From assembly GCA_018417955.1 (NCBI GenBank), contig JACTVC010000002.1, positions 3,596,001-3,660,000 on the forward strand: DNA of 64,000 nt. Direction: 5' to 3'. The notes under the pieces were generated by a model that worked only from the letters and a program-made list of their open reading frames with translations, did no database searches and was not told where the DNA came from. This document shows positions 10,301-21,480 of this stretch, piece after piece. Positions within the stretch are counted from its first letter, which is position 1. Each line of letters starts with the position of its first letter. This stretch comes from Laccaria trichodermophora. Its lineage: Eukaryota > Basidiomycota > Agaricomycetes > Agaricales > Hydnangiaceae. A program made the position numbers and the translations under genes.

Positions 10301-13300
10301 ATGTGCGTAGGGCTGTATTATATAATTTTTGCAATTGTCGAGCCAACCACAAGACATCATGATTCTGTCCACATCGGCCATCTGGGAAAGTTTGCGTTGA
10401 GAGATTTTGCCAATTTCTGGAGCTGTCTCGTCCGTTATATCGTATTCTGAACCATATGTTGTTCCGTTGTCTGGGTCGATGTCGAGATCAACTTCACCCA
10501 TGAACCTATCGCCAATAGAGAATACTTTATTCGCCGCAACACCTTTTGCTTTCAATACGGCGTGATAATCATCTCTTGCATCGTTGCACTCGTACCTCAA
10601 GTTGAAGTTACTCATCAACCTCTTTTGTTCGGAAGAAAATGGAAACGTGGTAAAAGCGTCATGCCAACTTTCGCCTTCTTGTTTTAATTCCTTACCAGTT
10701 CTCCAAGGAACAAGCAGAGTGAGCATAGTACAACAGTAAAATTCTCTGTCTCCCTGGTCAGCACGGGGTAAAGTGCCTCCAACAAAGTTGGGTATGAAGT
10801 TTGTTAATCGATTGGGGTCGCAAGAGACGGCATGTGTTTTGTATAGAGGATGTTCGGGCAAAAAGGCATGTTTCAAGATGTCGAGGGTGTCGTCGTCCCT
10901 CTCAACTTCTTGAATATCCGCGTCATGCGCCGTTTGCAATACTTTGAGGAACTCTATTTGGGCTTTCTTCGATCGACGCTTTCTCACCGATGTCTGCATC
11001 CATTCAATGAGAGTAAGATTTGAGAAAGCTTCAGGTCGATAAATGTAGTCATCTACGTTGGATTTAGCAACATAGTGACCTTGTTCTCGCCCCAGGACAA
11101 CTTTATCCTCGTTCTTGGTTTGGTCGTCGTCTTGCCTTGGACCAAAAGCCGTACCATCCTCATATAGTTTCTCAAGAGTGTGAATTCTTTCGTCGTATAC
11201 GTCATGTCGAGCGTCGTTTTGATTAGCCATTTCGTCATCATAATCGTTATTTCCGTGTTCAACGAGGTCTTCTTCATTACGACAGTCAGACTGACTTAAA
11301 ACTTTTTGTACCACTTCGCTTGTCTTTATATTTGTGGCTTTGTTGTTTAATGCGTTATCGTGACCTCCTCCTTTGTACATATGATTGTTGGTAGCTTCGT
11401 CGTGATCAACGTTCATATCGTCGTTAGTTTTCTCGGGCAAATCGGCATCAACGTTCATATCGTCGTTAATTTCCTCGGGCAAAACGGTAATTGAATCGAT
11501 CTCCATTCCGTGATCCACATCGAGGTGAGTGTTCAGCAAATCTACGTTCATCTCTAAATTATTTTGCTCGTTTTCATCTGATTTATAATCGTCTTCGTTA
11601 GATGTTGTATCCCAGGCCCTACGAACGTGGTACACAAAACCTTTCCACCAAAACGTCACAAATTTATGGCTAGTGTAGTGGTCTGGATGTTCTAAAAGGT
11701 ACATAGCAGCCATCGGACTTCCCAATTCGATCTTCGTAGACAAGCTATTGACAACTTTGAGCAATATTTTTCGAGCGCCTTCCAACGGCTTGACTTCTCC
11801 GTCAACAAGATGTGGATTTGATTCAAAAATATCATATGCCGAAGAAAAAATTTGATGCGTTTTCAAGCTCTGCTTAGTGATGTAATCAGATATGTAGGCC
11901 ACGATTGCTTTAACTGCAGTGCCCGATAGCAAACTAGTCACATCAGTGTTGGACCGCATTAAGTACGTTACGCAAGGTGTGAGGGTGTTCATCATAGGTT
12001 CCAATTTTTTCATATTGAGATGACCGTCAACAGGATCTACTTCAGTTTGATGGAAAATTTCTCTAGGAAATCGTGCTTTACAAATTCCATCCTTGTTTAG
12101 GCATCCTCTTGGTCCTTGAATATCAGTTTCTGCGGATCCGTCTTGAGATGTATCGTTTACTCCTTTTTTCTTTGCTTTGCTAACGACTTTGACCATGGGA
12201 GTACATGTTCTATGTAGGTTTGAACGAAAGATGAGGTCGTCTACTGTGTTATTGTAACGGCTAAACCAATTTTTGACCGCTAGACATTGGAAACAGTTAT
12301 TGCAGTTTTCATGGGTACACAGCGAAGGCGGCATATCTGGGAAAGTTTGTGTTGGATCTCGATAGTCGGTAGGTATCTCCGGCGCTATGTCATCGGGTTT
12401 TAAAATAGTGTGAATTCCCTGCTTTGTGGAATTGACTATAGGCACTTTTGCTTTAACATCGTTCATTGTGCCTGTTAAAAATTCTCCCACGTGTGAACCT
12501 TCTAAATAAGTTATTAACGCTTCTTGAAAGGGCCCGTCAGCAGCCATCAGACGGTCCCTAATTTCCTGAGGAGACAATGCACCTTTTATCCAAAGCAACA
12601 TATGAAAGTGTAGCGTCAGACGACCTTGTTGCTCTACGGTTCCGTAATATGCGGAAGTATCGCCATATAATCCGCGATCGTTTGTGCCCACACCCAAGAC
12701 GTGTTTAATGAAACAAGAGATCATGACATGAAAAAATTGCGCAGCCGCTACAGGGTTCTTACTCACAAGACGATAACGTTCTTGCGCAGATCGCAGATCA
12801 GGGCAGAATTTGATTTGTTCATCAGCGAAATAAAGACAGAGAGGGTGCCGATTGTCTGCCGGTGAAAGTGTGATAAACCATGTAGGAGCTCCTTTAAAAG
12901 CGATGGTGGACCATATTTCATTTCGCATGTGCTTTTTGTTTGTCAAAGATCCTTTCACGTGGCCGCCGATATGGTCTATAGATTCTAAGATGGAAAAGCA
13001 AAGCTTTTCCTCATTAGTTTCCGGCTTGACCCTTTCGCCTCCTTTCAATCTTTCAGCGATGCTTTTCAAAACATCGGGTTTGATTTGTTTTAGTTTTTCA
13101 GAAATTTCGCCAAATTTGTGTCTCTTTGCTAGAAGAAAACTACCGGTTACACCACCCTTGAGTTGCTCATGATTGAATGCAACGATGGGAAAATACACAT
13201 CGGTTTGAAATCGCTTATCGTGATACAATAAGAAATGTTTTTTGATCTTCATTTCCGAATTTTTGTTTGTATGCCTAGCTTGGCCGATACCTCCTAAACC

Positions 13301-15424
13301 ATACGGAAACAACCATGGAAACATTTGAGGATACGCTTGTGGATTATCGTACATAGACTGAGGAACGGAGTCGTGACCAATCCCCAATGTTTTACCCTCG
13401 CTTTCAAGGTGAAGTAAAGCTGCGGCTTTCAGGGCCTTCATTGTCATGTTGGAATACTCAAGACCAGTGAGCCCGTGAACTGTGAAAGAGCAGTCTCCTT
13501 CTTCAGTACCTTCCTCTTCTTCCATATCATGCACACTCATAGCGGATGCAAGTTTATTGCTAGAACCCTCTGATGTCTTACGATAATCAACATGGACCGG
13601 AACGCCGTTCAGAGGATAAGTATTCAAATTTTCGGCGGATATTTCTAGATCTTCGTAATCTGCATGATTCAGTTTGAGCCATTCTAAGGCTGCAGCCACT
13701 TTGTTCCTGCGAACCAACATAGGTGTTCTTTCAAAATCTTTGTCACAGGGTTGGGCACTTCCGGTAAACACGAATGCTAAAACTTGGTCAAGTTCCTCTC
13801 TTGATGGAGGAAGTTTGTGGTATACTTTCAATGTCGGATTGGAGAACATGATGACATTTGCTGTCATCTTTACTCTGCCAGAGGCTACCCGCACCAGACA
13901 ACGGTTGTGTCGAACACGAGCAATCAGAAGTTGCTCGGCAAAAGTTAAATTTTGCAATTGAGGGGGAACGTCTCCTATCCAGAGACCATTTGCAAGAGCA
14001 TATTTCGGAGTTGTCCCTTTCGTGAGACTTGCTTCGCAACATTCGCACACCCCTGTGCATTTGCCGTCTAGTACAGGTCCTTCAATATCACAAATAGGGT
14101 CGGAAGCAGACTGGCGTTCTTTCCTCGTCACACCGTACTCGATAAGCGGACTCAAAGAGCAGTTCAAGTCTTTGATATTTTTCAATTTCGACAATAACGC
14201 AAGCTCGCCACAAACAGCACATCCAGCTTGTTCAAAATTGACCGGTCTCATATCACGACAAAACCCTGAGATTATGCGATGGATGTCTTTCTGTGATGGT
14301 GGATGTGGGGGGAAGAGGGAATTCGAGACAGTGCTCAATGGGACTGAATTACTTCCAGCCAATTTTTTGAATACTGGTTTTCGACTTTTGCGAATGTACT
14401 TGGGAGAATTTAGTAGTTTTCTGAGTTTTCTTTGTCTCAAGCGAGCCTTTACGCGTTTGACATTTTCTGAAGAGTAACAGAATAGCGACGTGTGACTTTC
14501 GCATACAGAGCAATGATGATTTTCGAACAATAATAATTTGTCGGGTTTCTTGAGGCGCGAAGGCAGTTTGATACCATGCATTTTTGCCAAGGCGTCGAGG
14601 TCTTGCGTGTTCAACAACTTTCCAACAATAGTGAGGGGCAGATCGCACGTGAATGAGGTCGCATCTCGTCGCATGCATTCCTCTGCGATGTCCAATTCGC
14701 AGTAATTGATAAATTCAAATGAATCCGCGTCACAACCCTCTAGTCCTTTGTGCGATGACACAAATTCTTTTATGTCGATGCCTAAGAGGGACCTGACAAT
14801 GGTACGACCGCCTCCTATTTGACTAGAAGGAGTTGAGTAATCTTCGAATATGTTCCTACGTTGGCGATCAAAGTAATCCCCCAGAGCATCAGCTATCACG
14901 TTAAAGGGTGTATATTGACATTCGGACCAAGTTAACAAGATGGCGTGGCGTATGGGCTGCCAAATGTTTGTAAGACGTATGTCGCGAAATGTTAGAGGAC
15001 CGGGACCGCAAATGCCAATAAGCATAACAAAATCATGCTTTGTTATAGAGTTTCGGTAGAGATTTAATTGGCATATCCACGACAGGCGTTTTACCCGGGA
15101 CAGACGTTGCCAGGTGCAAACGTACTTGAACTGAAAACGTGTAATGATCCTAGATTTCGAGATTCCGCGGAGTATACGTTGAGAAAAACGACCCCAGAAC
15201 AGACGGTATTTGTTCATCGTGAATAAACGGCTGATATTATAAAAAAAAGAGCGATGTGTATCATTCATCAGGAACATATCATTGGTCGTGTTGTAAATAA
15301 CTCGAGAGACACAATGAACATCACATTCCATCATCTTACCCTGGCAAAGAGGGTGCAAGATATTGTGGGAATGAGAGTAACGGGTATCGGTTATCATGTC
15401 AACAACTTTTGGCACGATTGGCAA
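7373..15424 (-). mobile_element. Helitron Rep-helicase protein with USP-like C-terminal domain, intact
   Basis: A single 2683-codon frame without stops. The leftmost start is TTG, so translation probably begins at a nearby ATG (for example MITDTRYSH or MNKYRLFW near 15,217). N-terminal cysteine-rich region; DUF6570-like segment around residues 460-620 (GLWIGDVPPQLQNLTFAEQL); Helitron-like N domain with the HUH metal motif HFHMLLW near 937; cysteine cluster CTHENCNNCFQC near 1041; two-tyrosine Rep motif YISDYITK near 1175; acidic low-complexity linker about 1300-1420; PIF1-type helicase with Walker A GGMGGTGKS near 1818, Walker B FIDEIS near 1903 and GDFAQLPP near 1945. Residues 2410-2683 resemble a ubiquitin-specific protease, with SYSCAYDAPF near 2421, CxxC pairs TCPDC and RCPKC, and YHFNSRI near 2626. 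It should nick and unwind DNA for rolling-circle transposition. All catalytic motifs read intact, suggesting recent activity. Confidence 0.95.
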
Positions 15425-15855
15425 CGGGTGGAGACAGTTGTAGAAATAGTTGCTCCGGTTGGAGTAAGGAAAAGGAGGAGGACGGACGACCGATGGTTGT
15501 TCGTCTAACAGTCAGGAGTTAGGCACGTTGTTTTGCCAAATAGTAATGAAACGTACATTGAACAGTAATACCGGTTGTCTGAAGGGCCACGCAAATCCAT
15601 GAGACTAGTAACAGTGCCAGCATTGACATGGTTCTAGGAGACATGAGGGCGGAGTGTTGAATTCGTTGTTGAATGTTATTGACATGATCGATAAAATTTC
15701 GACCATAAATAACCCAAAACAACTCTTTCTTGAAACGCAAATTTCATAGCTAGTTCACCACCCCAGTTTGAGACATGTTGGCCGTTATCAAGGTGAGAAT
15801 CTTGAAACGATAGGCAGTTGATTTGTTTGATTTCATTTGACATGATAAGTGTCAC
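15425..15855. other. Intergenic, Helitron 5' side, possible first exon of the next gene
   Basis: No recognised gene. The following plus-strand gene lacks an ATG at its start, and GATAAG at 15,844-15,849 can serve as its 3' splice site, so a start exon probably lies here. Confidence 0.35.
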
Positions 15856-16779
15856 GTGAATCAAGATGGCATATTAGACAAACTGGCCGAAGAAACGTTC
15901 GAGGAGATTATAGAATGCATGGACTTTTTGACCATGAGAAGTCTGTCGCAAACCTGTCGATTGCTTCGAAAGATGATGGCGAGGCATCATTTATACCTCG
16001 TTAACAAATTGTTACGACGTTTTCACCTGAAGCCCGACAAAATCATGTCTATATTGCGGATGACGGGTGGCGTAATATCGGGATCATCGGCACTGTTCGT
16101 TATGAAAATTGGCACTTTCATACCCGATGACATCGATTTTTTTGTCAACAAGTTCAACGAAAGAAAATTTTTGCGTTGGATTCAAGCATGGAGCGACTAC
16201 CGTCTTGAGGAGCCAGTGTTTCGATTGGACGAGATCTACCCCACGCGCATGTTTATGACGGTACATCGCCTTACGATTGAAGGAAAGGCAGGCAGCATGA
16301 ACGTTGTTGTCTCTAACACAAGCAGCGCCATTCAACCCATTTTCGACTTTCACTCCACCGTTGTGATGAATTTTATTAGCCCATATGGAATCGCTTGTGC
16401 ATATCCTCGACTCACTTTCAGCAATCGAGGTCTCAAGAATCCAGGAATTCAATCACTGCGTAATTTGAAGAAGTGTTATAAAAAATACCAAAACAGAGGG
16501 TTCACCATTGTCTCGTCTCTCCAGAGATTGAGAGGCTTTAAAAAACACGATTGTGGTGTTGATCCGTCTTGCGGTCAGACAAGCCGTTCAATTAGAGACG
16601 GACATGTTCTCTTTGTCGACCTTCCAGGTTACATAGGCAAACGACACATTCTTCCACGAGGCGAGTGGATGGAATGGAAGCTTTCAGTCGGACACTACTG
16701 CGTCCGCGTAGAGAAACGTTCTCCTGGTCATACCATCTCTCAAGGAGGACGGACGGGTACGTACATTCGGAAATTTTGA
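15856..16779 (+). CDS. F-box-like plus polymerase-beta-type nucleotidyltransferase-like protein
   Basis: About 307 residues. An F-box-like N-terminus (LAEETFEEIIECMDFLTMRS, LSQTCRLLRK) is followed by TGGVISGSSALFVMKIG and then FIPDDIDFFV. The G-S pair followed by an h-D-h-D-h strand is the signature of nucleotidyltransferase-fold enzymes (GS near residue 75, DDID near 91-94). Later conserved-looking blocks are FHSTVVMNFISPYGIACAYP and CGVDPSCGQTSR. A paralog with the same order lies at 47,206-48,120. The frame opens at GTG, so the true start is probably in an upstream exon. Substrate and activity are unknown; the fold call rests on this motif alone. It lies divergently next to the Helitron and could be captured cargo. 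Confidence 0.65.
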   Translation: MNQDGILDKLAEETFEEIIECMDFLTMRSLSQTCRLLRKMMARHHLYLVNKLLRRFHLKPDKIMSILRMTGGVISGSSALFVMKIGTFIPDDIDFFVNKFNERKFLRWIQAWSDYRLEEPVFRLDEIYPTRMFMTVHRLTIEGKAGSMNVVVSNTSSAIQPIFDFHSTVVMNFISPYGIACAYPRLTFSNRGLKNPGIQSLRNLKKCYKKYQNRGFTIVSSLQRLRGFKKHDCGVDPSCGQTSRSIRDGHVLFVDLPGYIGKRHILPRGEWMEWKLSVGHYCVRVEKRSPGHTISQGGRTGTYIRKF

Positions 16780-16824
16780 AAACCGCAGCGTCCTTATTTG
16801 CCGTCATCAGTGAATGGATTGCTT

Positions 16825-17400
16825 GAGAATGACGCAGACGCATCAGTCACTGCCTAGGTTAGATTAGCGTCCAGGTAGAAACAATCGTACTCGAGTGGAA
16901 AATCCAATCGAGTAAGATGTATTGATGTATGAGTGTTAGAGACGCAGACACGTCAGCTGCTCTCTAGTATCAGATTCCAAGTACACAATCGAGCAAGATG
17001 CATCACTGTACGAGTGATAAAGACGCAGACGCATCAGCCCCGGCCTAGGTTCGAATACCGTCCAGCTATAGATGACGATATTCGAGAGGATTGAAGGTAT
17101 AGACCCGTCAGCTGCTCCCTAGGCTCCACGGTGAAAGAATCGCACTCGAGAAGAAGGTTGACGACCGTGAATGTATTATCTTCCAGTTGGTTTGCCGTCG
17201 TGGGACTGATTGTCCTCGCGACATAATTGGCAATGCCGTGCTTGAATTAGACGTTTATGACTGGGGCGAGAGAGGCGGATTCTAGTCATCCTGTAGGTTC
17301 TTCAGGTGAGATGTATCAAAAAGATAATGAAAAGAATTCAGACGCATCAATCGAGACCCAGGTTCAAATAGATCGAGTACTTAGATGTATCGATGGATGT
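16825..17400. repeat. Degenerate tandem repeats, GACGCAGACGCATCAG motif
   Basis: The motif GACGCAGACGCATCAG or close variants recurs near 16,833, 16,941, 17,023, 17,104 and 17,340. Each is usually followed by a CCTAGGTT-like block, spaced about 80-110 bp apart except the last. Two blocks read GGTTCGAATACC or GGTTCAAAT, which resemble a tRNA B box, but no A box or cloverleaf was found. Confidence 0.6.
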
Positions 17401-17414
17401 GATTGATAACTTCG

Positions 17415-17487
17415 ACCAAACAATGATAAATTTTGAACCGAGAAGTGGACGTCCACTTTTCAATTCAGAATTGATGCATGTTTGTCT
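17415..17487. repeat. Palindrome family copy 2
   Basis: Inverted repeat centred between 17,450 and 17,451. The arms read AATTTTGAACCGAGAAGTGG and the inverse, with flanks CCAAACAATGAT and ATGCATGTTTGTCTAAC. The distal right flank (CATGTTTGTCTAACACCTTT) recurs at 26,940-26,965. It lies about 370 bp beyond the stop of SAM-like copy A. Confidence 0.85.
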
Positions 17488-17854
17488 AACACCTTTTGTT
17501 CAAACTTACCTTCACCAGAGCCTGAAGACGATAGTAATTCCAAACAACGACTGACTTTGAGATATTGATGTTGCACTTATGCGATTCCGACTGATGTTAA
17601 AGAGCGAACGAAAAAGACAATGACAGAAGAAAATAGTACTTATACATCACACTCGTCACAATATCGCATGAACACGTTTCAATATTTAATAAGTACCAAT
17701 AGCAGTGAGTGTATAAATGTGATGAATCCTATGTACAATCTATGTAACTATATGCCCCATTACCCGCTCCCCCCAAAAAAAAATGAAAAAAAATAAAAAA
17801 GTCACAAATGAAACATTTACAATGAGTTCGCCAATTATATGAGAGATGAACCGT
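17488..17854. other. 3' flank of SAM-like copy A, A-rich
   Basis: Includes a run of adenines and CCCCCCAAAAAAAAA near 17,770-17,800. No gene was recognised. Confidence 0.4.
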
Positions 17855-18620
17855 TCATGCAGTGTAGTTAAGAAAATGATTCTTAAGCACAAAGATATCC
17901 ATCGGGGTGAACTCGTTGCCTCCCTTCGAAGAAACGGTCTTCAAAAAGCCATCGATGTAGTCATTGTTCCAGGTCTTGACGGCCAATACGAATTGTTCAT
18001 TGTTACAACCAAAGTCGACAAATCTCTCCAAATAGTGTGTCATAGGAGGATTACAGGCTGCCAAAAAACGTTTTACTTGCTGAGTTTGCTCATCAATAGC
18101 AAGTGTTGCGGTGGGGGGCGGTAGTTCCACCTCCGGAGGAATACGCGGGGCGGGCCGGAAACGCTTTGGTCGCTCATGGGCTTCAACAGGTGGCTTTACG
18201 CTCGATGACGATGACGATTCTTGCTCAACCTGCAATGAACACAAATCAACCCCCAAGTACAGTCCCGTAAAGAATAAACACACCCTCTTGCGCTTTATAT
18301 CCTAAAGCACGCCATCATCATGCTCAACGCGACGTATATATGTATATATTTCAAGAACTACGCACCGGGAAAATGTTAAAGTGCCTAACAGCAGGAGGCG
18401 GCGATTGGGATGGTGGAGGTAGATAAATTGACGATTTGATATGCTTCGGGCGGTTGTCCGAGCTGCGCACCGGAAAATCATCAAGGTGCATAGCAGCAGG
18501 TGCCGGCGATTCGGATAGTGGAAGATGATAGATTGACAAAGTCATACGGTTCGGGCGGTCCTCCACACCCCGATTTACACCCAGAAAAAGTTTGACATCT
18601 TCGTCGACATGCTACAACGA
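17855..18620 (-). pseudogene. SAM-like copy A, 3' part (split by the fold-back element)
   Basis: The last exon (17,855 to about 18,231, after a TTGCAG acceptor) encodes a Pro-rich stretch. It then encodes QVKRFLAACNPPMTHYLERF, VDFGCNNEQFVLAVKTW and FTPMDIFVLKNHFLNYTA, a small all-helical module resembling a sterile alpha motif. Homologous C-termini occur at 26.46, 42.01 and 50.57 kb. Upstream, 18,358-18,580 holds two tandem exon-like units of about 34 codons (SIYHLPLSESPAPA and SIYLPPPSQSPPPA, each ending FPV at a GTGCGC/GTGCGT donor). The expected preceding domain is missing here and is found at 25.34-25.70 kb on the far side of the fold-back element. SAM assignment is inference from helix pattern. 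Confidence 0.6.
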
Positions 18621-19559
18621 CATAGTCAGTCTTTGAACTTCAGTCGATAAATCTCATGCCGACCGTCGTTTGGTTTGCACAAGTATTAGTGACCTTACCC
18701 CAACAACACTGAGCCCCCTGACCATACAAACAGGCCATGGTTGATGGTGCCTGCTGATGAGCCGATGTATATGTTGACCCCATCAAAGCTGGCTCGGCCA
18801 CCCATATTTTCTTGATGAGTGGTTCTGTGTGCCGGCCGACCAGCCTAAGGATGAATTGACCCCGCTGAAATTGCCTTGGATTGTGGGTCAGCTGAACAGC
18901 TTTTGATTCCTCACAATATGGATCAGCCCACTTGCTGCACCCTGGCTCGGCAAAGTCAGTTTACATACCCGAGGTCATGAATGTCATTGTCAGCCCCGAG
19001 CAGAGATGAGGCCGGCCCCCATCTGTTGCCATCTCCAGCCCGGATATGGCCAGGCCCAGTCGGCACCACACTCCCTACCATTCTTTGGCTTGTCTCCAAT
19101 TAAACAATTTATGTTGCCATCTGTCCCGTGATGATAGCCAGCCCGGCTAACACATGGCCTAGCTAAGTTTACTTGTTCATATGTTGTACCAACCCCCTAA
19201 TGTTCTTTTCCATGTCCTGCATTCAAAATCACCCTCTGGTTTTATATTTGCATCAGGCCATTGAGAACATTAGCTGGTCCTGTATTCTGGTGCAAAGTTA
19301 CTGAGCAGACAAGGTCATTGAATCTGTACAAATGCATGGAAACAGCGAATCAAACATGTTCAGATGCAAAATAATGGAGCCGACAAGTGGGAAATAGTAC
19401 AAATACCCGGGTTTCACCTTGAGTGATTGAATCGATTCCATATTAAATCATCGTGTCTGAGCCAGTGCATTTTTCAGGGAAAAGATGTGTGAGCTGGCAC
19501 CATGTCCGGGTGAAATTACACCAAGCAGACATGAATTACATCAGTAAAGGTGCACATCG

Positions 19560-21480
19560 GGTGATGCAGGCATTTGAATTCTAAACTGTTGAAGTACCTT
19601 GGCTGGTGCCATGTCCAGATGCAAAATAATCAAGCAGACAAGTGAATGAAATGGGTAAAAATGCCTGGGCTGCACATCGGGTGATATTAAATTGTTGAAG
19701 TACTTTGGCTGGGTGAAAAACGACTGAGCAGACAAGTGAATTAAATCATCAAAAGTGCCCGGGCCATGTCTCGGATAATAGAGCTGATTTTATATTAAAT
19801 TGGTGAAGTACTTTGGCTGGTGCCAAGGTCAAGTGGAAAATAACCGAGCAGACAAGTGAGTTAAATCAGCAAAAGTGCTCGGGCTGTGTCTCGGATAATA
19901 GAGCCAATTTACTATTAAATTGTTGTACTTTGGCTGGTGCCAAGGCCAGGTGAAAAATGACCGAGCAGACAAGTGAATTAAATCGGTAAAAGTGCCCAGG
20001 CTACATCTCGGGTAATAGAGCCGATTTAATGGTAAATTGGTGAACTACTTTAACTGGTGCCGAGGCCGAGTGGAAAATAACCAAGCAGACAAGTGAATCA
20101 AATCGGTAAAAGTGCCCGGGCTGCATCTTGGATAATAGAGCCAATTTAATATTAAATTGGTGAAGTACTTTGGCTGGTGCCGAGGCTGGGTGAAAAATAA
20201 CCAAGCAGACAAGTGAATTAAATCGGTAAAAGTGCCCAGGCTATGTCTCGGGTAATGGAGCCAATTTAATATTAAATTGGTGAAGTACTTTGGCTGGTGC
20301 CGAGGCTGGGTGGAAAATAACCGATCAGACAAGTGAATTAAATCGGTAAAAGTGCCCAGGCTACGTCTCAGGTAATAGAGCCAATTTAATATTAAATTGG
20401 TGAAGTACTCTAAGTTGTGCCGAGGCCGAGTGGAAAATAACCGAGCAGACAAGTGAATCAAATCGGTAAAAGTGCCTGGGCTGCATCTTGGATAATAGAG
20501 CTAATTTAATATTAGATTGGTGAAGTACTTTGGCTGGTGCCGAGGCCGGGTGGAAAATAACCGAGCAGACAAGTGAATTAAATCGGTAAAAGTGCCCAGG
20601 CTACGTCTCGGGTAATAGAGCTGATTTAATATTAAATTGGTGAAGTACTTTAAGTGGTGCCGAGGCCGAGTGGAAAATAACCGAGCAGACAAGTGAATCA
20701 AATCGGTAAAAGTGCCCAGGCTACGTCTCGGGTAATAGAGCTGATTTAATATTAAATTGGTGAAGTACTTTGGCTGGTGCCGAGGCCGGGTGAAAAATGA
20801 CCGAGCAGACAAGTGAATTAAATCGGTAAAAGTGCCCAGGCTACGTCTCGGGTAATAGAGCTGATTAAATATTAAATTGGTGAAGTACTCTAAGTGGTGC
20901 CGAGGCCGAGTGGAAAATAACCGAGCAGACAAGTGAATCAAATCGGTAAAAGTGCCTGGGCTGCATCTTGGATAATAGAGCCAATTTAATATTAGATTGG
21001 TGAAGTACTTTGGCTGGTGCCGAGGCCGGGTGGAAAATAACTGAGCAGACAAGTGAATTAAATTGGTAACAATGCCTGCGCTGTGTCATGGGTAATAGAG
21101 CCGATTTAATATTAGATTGGTGAAGTACTTTAACTGGTGCTGAGGCCGAGTGGAAAATAACCGAGCAGACAAGTGAATTAAATCAGTAAAAGTGACCAGC
21201 CTGCATCCCGGATAATAGAGCCGATTTACTATTAAATCATTGAAGTACTTTGGCTGGTGCCGAGGCCAGGTCGAATATAACCAAGCAGACAAGTGAATTA
21301 AATTGGTAAAAACACCCGGGCTGCTGCTGATGATTAAATATGAAATTGTTATGCTGTCTATGGATGGTTGAAGTGGACCACTACTGAGCCTACAAGTGAA
21401 GTATATCACTGAACATGCCTGGGTTGCATCTGTATCATTTCAGTCTGGGTGTAATATTACCGAGCAGACAAGATAACACA
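19560..21480. repeat. Left tandem array, 120-bp units
   Basis: About 15 units. From 19,981 to 21,300 eleven units are each exactly 120 bp. Each contains GAGCAGACAAGTGAATTAAA and the symmetrical CCAATTTAATATTAAATTGG. Two subtypes, TTTGGCTGGTGCC and TTTAACTGGTGCC/CTAAGTGGTGCC, mostly alternate, giving a 240-bp higher-order period. The open frames across it are by-products of the repeat. Confidence 0.92.

Noticed and set aside
16825..17400. tRNA genes suggested by GGTTCGAATACC
   Set aside because: No A box and no cloverleaf with a 7-bp acceptor stem could be drawn.
7030..17487. Reading the two palindromes as proven Helitron termini
   Set aside because: No TC start or CTRR end could be fixed, and palindromes also occur far from any Helitron; kept as a hypothesis only.
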